A stretch of 64,000 bases of DNA from Streptomyces sp. S.PB5 (GTDB taxonomy: Bacteria > Actinomycetota > Actinomycetes > Streptomycetales > Streptomycetaceae): assembly GCF_030403745.1 (NCBI RefSeq), contig NZ_JAQMWP010000005.1:434001-498000 (forward strand), in the 5' to 3' direction. Below are positions 50,612 through 58,128 of the stretch, piece by piece. Position 1 is the first letter of the stretch. Each line of letters begins with the position of its first letter. Below the pieces are notes generated by a model. The model worked only from the letters and a program-made list of their open reading frames with translations. It was not told where the DNA came from and did not search any database. Both the position numbers and the translations under genes were made by a program.

Positions 50612-51286
50612 ATGACCAGGGATGACCGACCCGCCCCCGGCGACCTCACGCCCGCGTCCTTCCTCGCCGCCGCCGCGGCACTGGACACCATCCACGAGGC
50701 CCTGCACACCGCCCGGACCACCTCGAAGGGCGCACCCCCGGACCGCACCAGTTCCGAACAGGCCCTCGCCGCGCTCCTGCTGCTGCGCGAGGCACGCGAG
50801 CAGCTCGCCGAATGGGAACCCGGCCTGATCGAAACCGCCCGGGAAGCAGGCGCCAGCTGGGCCGAACTCGCCCACCCCCTCGGCGTCTCCAGCCGCCAGG
50901 CCGCCGAACGCCGCTATCTGCGCGTCCGCCCCGGCCACCCGGGCTCCACCGGCGAAGAGCGCGTTCAGGCCACCCGCGACCGCCGCGCAGCCGACCGCAC
51001 GGTCACCACCTGGGCCCGCGCCAACGGCGCCGCCCTGCGCCAGCTCGCCGGCCAGATCACCGCCCTCACCGACCTGCCCACCACCGCCGGCCCCCCGCTC
51101 GCCGACCTCACCGCGGCCCTCGCCGACAACGACCCGGCCGCCCTCCTCACCCCCCTCACCGACACCCACCCCTACCTGGCCCCCGGCCACCCCGACCTCG
51201 CCGCCCGCGTCGACGACCTCACCCGCCACACCGACCGGCTCCGCCAGGACAGCGACGACCACCGGGGAAACGGAACGCGGGCCTGA
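50612..51286 (+). CDS. Hsp18-type transcriptional regulator candidate
   Basis: 224 residues from ATG 50612 (GGAG upstream). The ATG at 50564 lies inside the palindrome and is less likely. Residues ~50-120 contain a plausible helix-turn-helix: AREQLAEWEPGLIETAREAG, then SWAELAHPLGVSSRQAAERR. A helical C-terminus follows. Genes like this next to hsp18/hsp20 in streptomycetes are annotated as Hsp18 regulators. Binding to the adjacent palindrome is inferred. Confidence 0.75.
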   Translation: MTRDDRPAPGDLTPASFLAAAAALDTIHEALHTARTTSKGAPPDRTSSEQALAALLLLREAREQLAEWEPGLIETAREAGASWAELAHPLGVSSRQAAERRYLRVRPGHPGSTGEERVQATRDRRAADRTVTTWARANGAALRQLAGQITALTDLPTTAGPPLADLTAALADNDPAALLTPLTDTHPYLAPGHPDLAARVDDLTRHTDRLRQDSDDHRGNGTRA

Positions 51287-51327
51287 CCGCCACGGGCATC
51301 ACCGGCCACGCGCGGCGAAGCGGCACG

Positions 51328-51717
51328 TCACGGCAGCCGCACCTCCCGATTCCGGTGCCGCACCCGCTCCCGCAGCACCTCTTCGGGCGGCACGGCACCG
51401 ATGGACTCCGGCGGACAGTCCCACTCCCGGCCGCCGCCGAGGGGCCGCAGTTGTACGTTGCCGCCGACGTGCCCCATGACCTCACCGATCCGTCCGTCCC
51501 TGGTGTCGCGTGCGTGGGTTCCGACGGGCGGTCTTTCGCCGCGGAGTACGGAGGCGAGGCGTTCGGCGGTACGGGTGTTGCAGCGGCCGAGGTCGACGAG
51601 GGCGAAGGGCTCGTCGGTGGCGGCGGTGACGGGATCGACGGTCAGGGACGGCAGGACGACGCCGACGGACATGAGAGCGGCTCGTAGGGACTCGACGATT
51701 TCCTCGGTCGACCGCAT
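51328..51717 (-). CDS. Hypothetical protein
   Basis: 129 residues from ATG 51717 (AAGAAGG upstream). ALVDLGRCNTRTAERLASVL, then a C-terminal GRIGEVMGHVGGNVQLRPLG, WDCPPESIGAV segment that looks like a small beta-barrel or SH3-like fold. No family recognised. It is divergent from the second XRE-DUF397 pair. Confidence 0.7.
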   Translation of the reverse strand: MRSTEEIVESLRAALMSVGVVLPSLTVDPVTAATDEPFALVDLGRCNTRTAERLASVLRGERPPVGTHARDTRDGRIGEVMGHVGGNVQLRPLGGGREWDCPPESIGAVPPEEVLRERVRHRNREVRLP

Positions 51718-51730
51718 GACCTTCTTACCT

Positions 51731-51764
51731 CCACGCTGAGTTTGCGATTCGCAACACAGCGTGG
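51731..51764. promoter_or_regulatory. Long dyad centred on TTGCGA-T-TCGCAA
   Basis: CCACGCTG...CAGCGTGG outer arms enclose a perfect TTGCGATTCGCAA core. It lies 14 bp upstream of the leftward hypothetical gene and 67 bp upstream of the XRE gene. Likely an autoregulatory operator for the XRE protein or a shared site for the divergent genes. Confidence 0.55.
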
Positions 51765-51830
51765 CCGTCACACCCCTAGCCTGGCCATACGGGACATCCC
51801 AACACCTCTGATGTCGGACCGGGAGCTGCC

Positions 51831-52670
51831 ATGGCAGGACCGAAGGACCTCGACCCGTCGTCGTCACCGCGCGCGCTGCTGGGCGCGGAGTTACGTCACG
51901 CCAGAGAGAAAGCCGGGCTGAGCCAGGAGGAGTTGGGGGTCCGGCTGTTCGTGAGCGGGTCGTTCATCGGGCAGTTGGAGGCGGCGACGCGGCGGATGCA
52001 GCCGGATATCGCGCGGATGCTGGACGAGGTACTGGGGACTGGGGACTTCTTCCAGAGGAACTGTGGGGCGGCGGCGAAGTCGCGGTATCCCGAGCGTTTC
52101 GCCGAGGCAGCGGAAGCGGAGGCGCTGGCCACGGCGATCCGGCAGTACGTACCCATGCTGATTCCTGGGCTGCTCCAGACACGCGCGTACGCACGGGCCG
52201 TAAACCGCGCGTACGAGCCGACGGCAACGGAGGAGACCATCGAGGAGTGGGTGGAAGGCCGGATGGCGCGGACCCGTCTACTCGACGACCCAACAAAGCC
52301 GTTGTTGTGGGCGGTACTTGACGAGGCCGCATTACGCCGGGAGACCGGTGGGCGAGTGGTCATGGCGGAGGCCCTGCGCCATGTCGCCGGCTTGGCCCGC
52401 CGGAGCCGGGTCATCATGCAGGTACTGCCGTTCAGCGCGGGAGCGCATACGGCGATGCAGGGCGCCCTCAAGCTGATGGATTTCGAGGACGCCCCTCCAC
52501 TGGTCTACTTCGAAGGGGTGCGCACCGGACGGCTGGAGGACGATCCAGCCACCGTCGCCCAAATGAGGCTCACCTTCGAACTCCTCGCGGCCTCCGCGCT
52601 CTCGCCAGAGAAGTCCCTGGCCGTGATCGAGGCGTTGGCGCAGGATTACGAACATGAGGAACTTCCCTGA
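51831..52670 (+). CDS. XRE-family regulator with DUF5753 domain (second pair)
   Basis: 279 residues. The N-terminal helix-turn-helix is LRHAREKAGLSQEELGVRLF, then VSGSFIGQLEAATRRMQPDI. The DUF5753 part contains IPGLLQTRAYARAVNRAY and LRHVAGLARRSRVIMQVLPF. Same architecture as the protein at 9412 but clearly diverged. It overlaps its DUF397 partner by 17 bp. Confidence 0.93.
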   Translation: MAGPKDLDPSSSPRALLGAELRHAREKAGLSQEELGVRLFVSGSFIGQLEAATRRMQPDIARMLDEVLGTGDFFQRNCGAAAKSRYPERFAEAAEAEALATAIRQYVPMLIPGLLQTRAYARAVNRAYEPTATEETIEEWVEGRMARTRLLDDPTKPLLWAVLDEAALRRETGGRVVMAEALRHVAGLARRSRVIMQVLPFSAGAHTAMQGALKLMDFEDAPPLVYFEGVRTGRLEDDPATVAQMRLTFELLAASALSPEKSLAVIEALAQDYEHEELP

Positions 52671-52869
52671 CTACGACCTGAGCACGGCGGTCTGGCGCAA
52701 GTCGAGCTACAGCGGCGGCGGTGGCGACGACTGCCTCGAAGTAGCCGACGGCCACCCCACCCTCGTCCCCGTCCGCGACTCCAAGGCACCCCACGGCCCG
52801 AAGCTCGCGTTCCGGACGCCGGCGTGGTCGGCATTCATCGAGGCGGTCGTAGCGAAGAGCGTGAGCTGA
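52654..52869 (+). CDS. DUF397 domain protein (second pair)
   Basis: 71 residues. Pattern STAVWRKSSYSGGGGDDCLE, then VRDSKAPHGPKLAFRTPAWS and AFIEAVV is typical. Coupled to the XRE gene by overlap. A hairpin follows before the convergent TnpB-like gene. Confidence 0.93.
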   Translation: MRNFPDYDLSTAVWRKSSYSGGGGDDCLEVADGHPTLVPVRDSKAPHGPKLAFRTPAWSAFIEAVVAKSVS

Positions 52870-52900
52870 CCGCTCCCGAAGCTCAAGTGCCGAGCTCCGA

Positions 52901-52928
52901 GCCCTCTTTGTTCGGAATGGGAGAGGGC
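52901..52928. terminator. Hairpin GCCCTCT-N14-AGAGGGC
   Basis: A 7-bp stem between the DUF397 stop and the 3' end of the TnpB-like gene. It may terminate both transcripts. Alternatively it is part of the right end of a TnpB-type element, whose guide RNA normally overlaps this position. Confidence 0.5.
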
Positions 52929-52939
52929 CCCAACCGTTC

Positions 52940-54706
52940 CTAGGGACTGAGCGGTAGTGAGTCCTGTTGCCAGGGCTCATGCTCAGCCGAACGCCCCGAA
53001 CGGTGTTGGGCGTTCTGGTCCACCGCTTTCGCTCCGCAGCCGGGCGGCACAGATCGTGTCCGTGGTCCGGGGACGCGGGGGCGGTTTCCCTCACGCCCCG
53101 GGATACCCGGTTCGGCCTGGACGGTCCGATGCCCGTACCCATCGCTCCGGTGGGTACGGGGCGGTGCCGTCCGTCGCCGGATCGGGTGCCCCAGGGCGCG
53201 CCTGCCGATCGCCACGGCCGCAGCATCATGGCGAGTGGTTTTACGAGACTTGCTGGTGAGTGGCTGCTTCCAGTGCTGGGCGCCCCAGCGACTGGTATAG
53301 GCGGGATCGACGGCGACGATGGGGATGGCGAGTTCGGCCGCCATGCTGACGAGCCGGGCCCGCAGCCGGGAGGTGGGCATGCCGGAGATCAGCTTGCGGA
53401 AGCGCTTCTTACGGCCGTGCTTCTCGCGGGTGGTCTCGGCGGTGAAGTCGAGGTCCTCGATGGCGATGGCGAGCTGATGACGCTTGGCCCAGTGCAGCAG
53501 GCGGATCAGCGCGTGCCTGACCTGCGCGTCACGGTGTGTGGCGGTGCCGGACAGGTCGTAGTCGAAGCGAAGTGGCTGTCCGACAGGGTTGCCGTGCCGG
53601 TCCAGGCGCCAGGCGGCCAGGTGGTCGGCGTTGGTGTCCACGCCGATCATCCCGTTCGCGCGGGCCGCCTCCAGCGGCACGGTCTTTGTCGGCGGGATCG
53701 TCCAGGACGCGGTCAAATACCAGCGGCCGCGTGCCGTGTCCTCGTGGATGCGGTAGGCCACGGCCCGGTTCCCACTGACCCGGTCGCGCCAGTCCTCGCC
53801 CCGGTGCATGAAGCTCACCCGGGCGGCCAGCACATACCGGCCGTGCGCAGCGTTCGCCAAGTGCACCAGCGGCGCGGGGAGCCTGAGGGAGACCTCGCCG
53901 TCAGGAGTAACACGGATGGTCAAGTTGCCGAACCGGATCCCGGACTCCCCATCCGCGGCGAGAAACCGTCGTCCGGCCTCCCACCGGGCACGCCACTGCT
54001 CCTCGCCCAGCCCGGCCTGCGCCAGGTGGTGGCGGGTGTTCAGCAGTTGCTTCCCGCCCCGCACCACGTGCACGACGCCCCTCTCCCGGTCCGCCCGGGC
54101 CGTCTGGAGCCGGTCTTCGAGCGCGTGCAGGCGGCGGGACTTGGCGAACCACTCCTGCCGCGAGCGGTAACCGCCCGGCGCCTGCCTGCTGCCCTTCGTG
54201 CCCAGGGGAAGAGACAGGCGGCGTGTGATCGTCGCGATCCCGGCCTCAAGACTGTGGATGTGCGCGAGCTGGCCACGCCGGGCCAGCGCCCACTGGTCAT
54301 GGCTGGCCTTCGTGATCGACCCGGCCCAGCGCGAGGAGGACTCCCCGGTGAGGCTCCACTTGCGCTCCGCCCACGCCTTGCTGTCGTGCTCCAGCCCGGC
54401 CGCGCACCGCGCCTTCAGATCACGGGAGGCGAGCGTGCCGAGCAGATCACCGACCAGCCGCAGCACCTCCTCATCCGCAACGGTCAGGCCCTTGAGTCGG
54501 TCACGGACCGCCACCCCGGACGAGCCGGGGACCACGAACGACGCCGCCACCTCCCGCAACCCACCCACCCCGTCACCCCCGGCGGTCGAAGAATCTTCCG
54601 ACAAGCCCAACGACCGGCACTCCGCAAGGTCACGCATTCGGATAAAGAACATCAGTTTCCCTACCAGGGCCCACGACTCCAACGTCCGAGAAACCCACTC
54701 ACCCAT
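52940..54706 (-). CDS. TnpB-related RuvC-like nuclease lacking a zinc ribbon
   Basis: 588 residues from ATG 54706. RuvC-like residues are visible: Asp357 in NGMIGVDTNADHLAAW, Glu417 in LAIAIEDLDF and Asp494 in TTRHDAAAVAIG, so the nuclease site looks intact. The usual TnpB CxxC zinc ribbon between the second and third motifs is replaced by a short AYTSRWGAQHWKQPL stretch. The N-terminal ~340 residues are longer than in ordinary TnpB (~400 aa total), and the last ~80 residues are Arg/Pro-rich low complexity. No TnpA is nearby. Resembles proteins annotated IS200/IS605 accessory TnpB-related. Confidence 0.82.
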   Translation of the reverse strand: MGEWVSRTLESWALVGKLMFFIRMRDLAECRSLGLSEDSSTAGGDGVGGLREVAASFVVPGSSGVAVRDRLKGLTVADEEVLRLVGDLLGTLASRDLKARCAAGLEHDSKAWAERKWSLTGESSSRWAGSITKASHDQWALARRGQLAHIHSLEAGIATITRRLSLPLGTKGSRQAPGGYRSRQEWFAKSRRLHALEDRLQTARADRERGVVHVVRGGKQLLNTRHHLAQAGLGEEQWRARWEAGRRFLAADGESGIRFGNLTIRVTPDGEVSLRLPAPLVHLANAAHGRYVLAARVSFMHRGEDWRDRVSGNRAVAYRIHEDTARGRWYLTASWTIPPTKTVPLEAARANGMIGVDTNADHLAAWRLDRHGNPVGQPLRFDYDLSGTATHRDAQVRHALIRLLHWAKRHQLAIAIEDLDFTAETTREKHGRKKRFRKLISGMPTSRLRARLVSMAAELAIPIVAVDPAYTSRWGAQHWKQPLTSKSRKTTRHDAAAVAIGRRALGHPIRRRTAPPRTHRSDGYGHRTVQAEPGIPGREGNRPRVPGPRTRSVPPGCGAKAVDQNAQHRSGRSAEHEPWQQDSLPLSP

Positions 54707-54745
54707 GCCAGAGCACGCTCATGCACGGTCATCGGGCAACAGTTC

Positions 54746-55150
54746 CCAACCCCCGCGCTCTCCCTCTCCGCCGCCGACTGCGCGGCCCTCGCACCCCTGG
54801 TCACCGAGTGGTACGCCCGGGGTGCCACCGACGCGGCCGTACTCCGTGCCCTGACCGCCGGCGTGCCCACCCCCGTTCACCACCCGGCCGGTCTCGTCCG
54901 CAGGCGCCTGACCGACAAGCTCCCACCGGAGCCCGCGCCCAAGCCGCGCCCACTGCGCCTCCTGGAGTGCGCGAAGTGCGGACTGCCGGGCCGCCCGGAG
55001 GCCCTGCCGGACGGCATCTGCGGCGCGTGCCGGGATGAGCGCGCCCCTGGTCACCTCCACACGCCTCCACCCGCTCCCGACGTGCGTGCCCGTGCGGCGG
55101 AGATCCGTGCCGCAATGGATCAACGACGACGCGAAAGGACACTCGTATGA
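54746..55150 (+). pseudogene. C-terminal remnant of a helix-turn-helix-type gene
   Basis: Protein-like sequence from about LSAADCAALAPLVTEWYARG, then GVPTPVHHPAGLVRRRLTDK and a zinc-ribbon-like ECAKCGLPGRPEALPDGICG, ACRDER, to the stop at 55150. It resembles the C-terminal half of ~250-residue streptomycete proteins from XRE/DUF397 regions. No start codon exists in frame at its left edge and no N-terminal half is present. It abuts the TnpB-like gene, suggesting truncation by that element. Confidence 0.6.
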
Positions 55151-55209
55151 CGGCTCCCACGGTCCGCCGACACCATCCCGGGGCACGATGGAAGGGAGGA
55201 GGCGATCCC

Positions 55210-55881
55210 ATGACCCCCAGCACCGCCGAACGCCCGCAGATGCCGATCGAGGACTTCGAGGATCTGGCCGCCGTGGCCCCGCCGCACGTGCACCTCGAAT
55301 TCGTCGACGGACGGGTCCGCACCAAGGATCCGCTAAGCGTCGAGGACTTCGAGGAGCTGGCACACGAGGCGCCGGAGACTGTCCGGCTCGAGTACATCAA
55401 CGGAAAACTAGAGGTCAAGGCAGTGCCGGACGGCAATCACGGTTCGATCTTCATGTGGCTGCTGCGTCAGTGCCTGCTGCAACGCCCTGAGCTGGACCTC
55501 ATGCCCGAGCGAGGCGTCAAGGCCGAGGCATACCGCAAAGGCCGTGCCATCACCGACGGTTTCCTCGCGCCGGTGGACCACTTCAGGGGACACGGCAACT
55601 GGTCCGACCCCGACGGCGCCCTCATGGCCGTAGAGATCACCTCTCATGACCGTGACACTGACCAGCGCGACCGTATCGACAAACCCCTCGGCTACGCCCA
55701 GGCCGAGATCCCCGTCTACCTCCTCATCGACCGCGACAACCACACCCTCACCGTCTTCAGCGAGCCCAAGGACGGCCACTACCAGCAGTCCCCCTCGTAC
55801 CCTTGGGGAGACACGGTCGAGCTTCCCGCTCCGGTCGGCATCACCCTCGACACCGAAAAGCTCAAGGACTACGCGGACTAA
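55210..55881 (+). CDS. Uma2-family endonuclease with duplicated N-terminal unit
   Basis: 223 residues from ATG 55210 (GGGAGGAGG upstream). Restriction-endonuclease-like motifs: YRKGRAITDGFLAP, LMAVEITSHDRDTDQRDRID, KPLGYAQAEIPVYLLID. A ~35-residue segment occurs twice in a row at the N-terminus: IEDFEDLAAVAPPHVHLEFV and VEDFEELAHEAPETVRLEYI. The stop codon lies in a 16-bp tandem duplication. Third Uma2 locus in the window; role unknown. Confidence 0.88.
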   Translation: MTPSTAERPQMPIEDFEDLAAVAPPHVHLEFVDGRVRTKDPLSVEDFEELAHEAPETVRLEYINGKLEVKAVPDGNHGSIFMWLLRQCLLQRPELDLMPERGVKAEAYRKGRAITDGFLAPVDHFRGHGNWSDPDGALMAVEITSHDRDTDQRDRIDKPLGYAQAEIPVYLLIDRDNHTLTVFSEPKDGHYQQSPSYPWGDTVELPAPVGITLDTEKLKDYAD

Positions 55882-55895
55882 GGACTACGCGGACT
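55864..55895. repeat. 16-bp perfect tandem duplication at Uma2 stop
   Basis: AAGGACTACGCGGACT occurs twice head to tail (55864-55879, 55880-55895). The junction creates the TAA stop; without the duplication the frame would read through to the TGA at 55895-equivalent. A simple slippage event that slightly altered the C-terminus. Confidence 0.85.
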
Positions 55896-55896
55896 G

Positions 55897-56463
55897 ATGA
55901 ACCACGCCCAGCTCACCGCCCTGGGCCGAGCCCTGCGTCTCCTCGGCGAGCACGGCGAGGCCCTCTCCTCCGACACCCCCGACGCCAAGCTCCACGAGGT
56001 CAAGGCCGACCTCAAGCGCGCCCTGGAGTTGCTCGACGAGAGCGTCACCAGCGCCGCCCCCAGCACCCGCTGCGCCGAGCACCCGAACGGCCCGGTCGAC
56101 GAGAACGCGCCCGACCTGTGCCTGCTGTGCGAGACCCGGCGCCGTGCCGCCCGCCGCGCCTCCATCAACGGCCCCGCCCAGACCGGCCCCACCGCCACCG
56201 CCCCCTCCCGTTACGGTGTCCGCGACGACCGGCCGCAGCCGCAGCAGCGCTGGCTTCCCGAGATGTGGAACGGCCAGGAGTGGCAACTGTGCGGCACCCC
56301 CCGCCGCGACCGCCGCGAGGCCGAGCTGTACCTCGCGGCGGCCCGCCGGGGACCGCGCGCGGCGATGGCGTACCGGCTGGTGCACGAGTTCACCGACTAC
56401 GAGGTGCTGCGGGTATGGGGCACCCCGGTGAAGGTCGACATCGAGCCGCTGGGGAACCTGTAG
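55897..56463 (+). CDS. Hypothetical protein with cysteine pairs
   Basis: 188 residues. The N-terminal helical part (ALGRALRLLGEHGEALSSDT, VKADLKRALELLDESVT) is followed by CAEHP...CLLCETRRR, a possible zinc site, and a C-terminal domain WNGQEWQLCGTPRRDRREAE, LVHEFTDYEVLRVWG. Starts 16 bp after the Uma2 stop and may be co-transcribed. Function unknown. Confidence 0.7.
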   Translation: MNHAQLTALGRALRLLGEHGEALSSDTPDAKLHEVKADLKRALELLDESVTSAAPSTRCAEHPNGPVDENAPDLCLLCETRRRAARRASINGPAQTGPTATAPSRYGVRDDRPQPQQRWLPEMWNGQEWQLCGTPRRDRREAELYLAAARRGPRAAMAYRLVHEFTDYEVLRVWGTPVKVDIEPLGNL

Positions 56464-56497
56464 GCAACGGCGAGGGGCCCCGACTGCCGTACGGCGT

Positions 56498-57979
56498 CTA
56501 CGACTTGGCGGTCACCTCGGCGGACTCCACCGGGCCCTCCGCCACCGGCGCCGCGTCCCCCGCCTCCCGCTGCCGCGGGATGAAGGCGGCGACCGCGAAG
56601 GCCAGTAGCGCCGCCCCGGCGCCGACCGCCAGCACCGCCTTGAAGCCGTTCTCGGACGGCAGCGCGTAACCGCCGAAGTCCGTCGTCATCTGGGCCAGGA
56701 TCACACCGGCGATAGCGCTCGCCGACGAGGTGCCGATGGACCGCATCAGGGTGTTGAGGCTGTTCGCCGCGGCCGTCTCCGACGCGGGCACCGCGCCCAT
56801 GATGAGCGCGGGCATCGAGCCGTACGTGAAGCCGATGCCGGCGCCGATGACGCAGGAGACGAGCACGAAGTGCCAGACCTCGCTCATCAGGACGATGTTG
56901 AGGCCGTATCCGGCGGCGACGATCAGCGCGCCTGTCATCAGCGTGACCTTCGGGCCGCGGGCCTTGGAGACGGCGGCGGAGACCGGCGCGGTGGCCATCA
57001 TGACCAGGCCCGAGGGGGCCATGACCAGACCGGCGGCCAGCATCGACTTGCCGAGGCCGTAGCCGGTCTGGGACGGGAGCTGGAGGAGCTGCGGGATGAC
57101 CAGGCTCATCGCGAACATGGCGAAGCCGACGGCGATCGAGGCGAGGTTGGTGACCAGCACCTGACGGCGGGCGGTGGTGCGCAGGTCCACCAGCGGCTGG
57201 TCGGTGCGCAGTTCGAAGAAGCCCCAGGCCGGCAGGATCACGACGGCCGCGATGAACAGCCCGATCGTCGTCCCGCTCCCCCAGCCCCAGTCCGCGCCCT
57301 TGGAGATGGCCAACAGCAGACATACGAGCCCCGCCGCCATCCCTATGGCACCGACGAGGTCGAAACGGCCGCCGGTGCGCACCCGGGACTCGGGCACGAA
57401 GGCGACGACCAGCGCGAGAGCCACGGCACCCAGCGCCGCCGAGGTCCAGAACAGCACGTGCCAGCTGAAGTTGTCGGCGATGAGCGCGGCGGCGGGCAGC
57501 CCGAGGGCGCCGCCGATACCGAGGGAGGCGCTCATCAGGGCGGTGGCGGAGGCCAGCCGCTCGGCGGGCAGTTCGTCGCGCATGATGCTGATGCCGAGCG
57601 GGATGACACCGGAGGCGAGGCCCTGGAGGGCGCGGCCGATGATCATCGGCAGGAGGGAGTCGGCCATGGCGCAGACGACCGAGCCGACGATCAGCATGAG
57701 GCCGCTGACCAGCAGCATGCGGCGCTTGCCGAACATGTCGCCGAGCCGCCCGACGACCGGGGTGGCCACGGCGGCGGCGAGCAGCGTGGCGGTGACGGCC
57801 CAGGCGGTGTCGGAGGCGGGCGCGTCCAGGAGCCGCGGCAGCTCGGGGACGATCGGGATCACCAGGGTCTGCATCAGCGAGACCACGATTCCGGCGAAGG
57901 CCAGCACCGCCACCACGGCGTTCGACCGCGGCGGCGCGGAGCCTCCCGCCTCGGCGGGACGGGCGAGGGCGTCGGACAT
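56498..57979 (-). CDS. MFS drug transporter (EmrB/QacA, DHA2 type)
   Basis: 493 residues from ATG 57979, 14 membrane segments. DHA2 motifs: LVIPIVPELPRLLDAPASDT, VGRLGDMFGKRRML, RALQGLASGVIPLGISIMRD and ALGLPAAALIADNFSWHVLF. Exports drugs with protons; substrate unknown. The N-terminal start at 58015 is less likely. A palindrome 39 bp upstream suggests regulation, but no regulator is adjacent. Confidence 0.92.
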   Translation of the reverse strand: MSDALARPAEAGGSAPPRSNAVVAVLAFAGIVVSLMQTLVIPIVPELPRLLDAPASDTAWAVTATLLAAAVATPVVGRLGDMFGKRRMLLVSGLMLIVGSVVCAMADSLLPMIIGRALQGLASGVIPLGISIMRDELPAERLASATALMSASLGIGGALGLPAAALIADNFSWHVLFWTSAALGAVALALVVAFVPESRVRTGGRFDLVGAIGMAAGLVCLLLAISKGADWGWGSGTTIGLFIAAVVILPAWGFFELRTDQPLVDLRTTARRQVLVTNLASIAVGFAMFAMSLVIPQLLQLPSQTGYGLGKSMLAAGLVMAPSGLVMMATAPVSAAVSKARGPKVTLMTGALIVAAGYGLNIVLMSEVWHFVLVSCVIGAGIGFTYGSMPALIMGAVPASETAAANSLNTLMRSIGTSSASAIAGVILAQMTTDFGGYALPSENGFKAVLAVGAGAALLAFAVAAFIPRQREAGDAAPVAEGPVESAEVTAKS

Positions 57980-58017
57980 GGCGGGCCTCCATCGAGTAGT
58001 ACTTGACCGAGGCAACC

Positions 58018-58039
58018 TTAAGTCAGTCGATTGACTTAA
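58018..58039. promoter_or_regulatory. Palindrome TTAAGTCA-N6-TGACTTAA
   Basis: Perfect 8-bp AT-rich arms with a 6-bp spacer, just upstream of the MFS exporter. It is typical of MarR or TetR operators and overlaps the likely promoter. The binding protein is not encoded nearby. Confidence 0.65.
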
Positions 58040-58088
58040 TCAAGCGTCGCAGATCAGCGCCTGAGTGGAAGTGGGTGTGGTGTGGTGC

Positions 58089-58117
58089 GGGAGAGGCGGA
58101 GGTTCCCCGCCTCTCCC
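58089..58117. terminator. Hairpin GGGAGAGGCGG / CCGCCTCTCCC
   Basis: An 11-bp perfect stem with a 7-base loop immediately downstream of the ene-reductase stop, an intrinsic terminator for that leftward gene. Confidence 0.8.
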
Positions 58118-58128
58118 ACAAGCCGGGC

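Noticed and set aside
52967..55150. A 727-codon plus-strand frame through the TnpB-like gene
   Set aside because: Most of it is antisense to the TnpB-like gene. Only the final ~135 codons resemble a real protein, annotated separately as a remnant.
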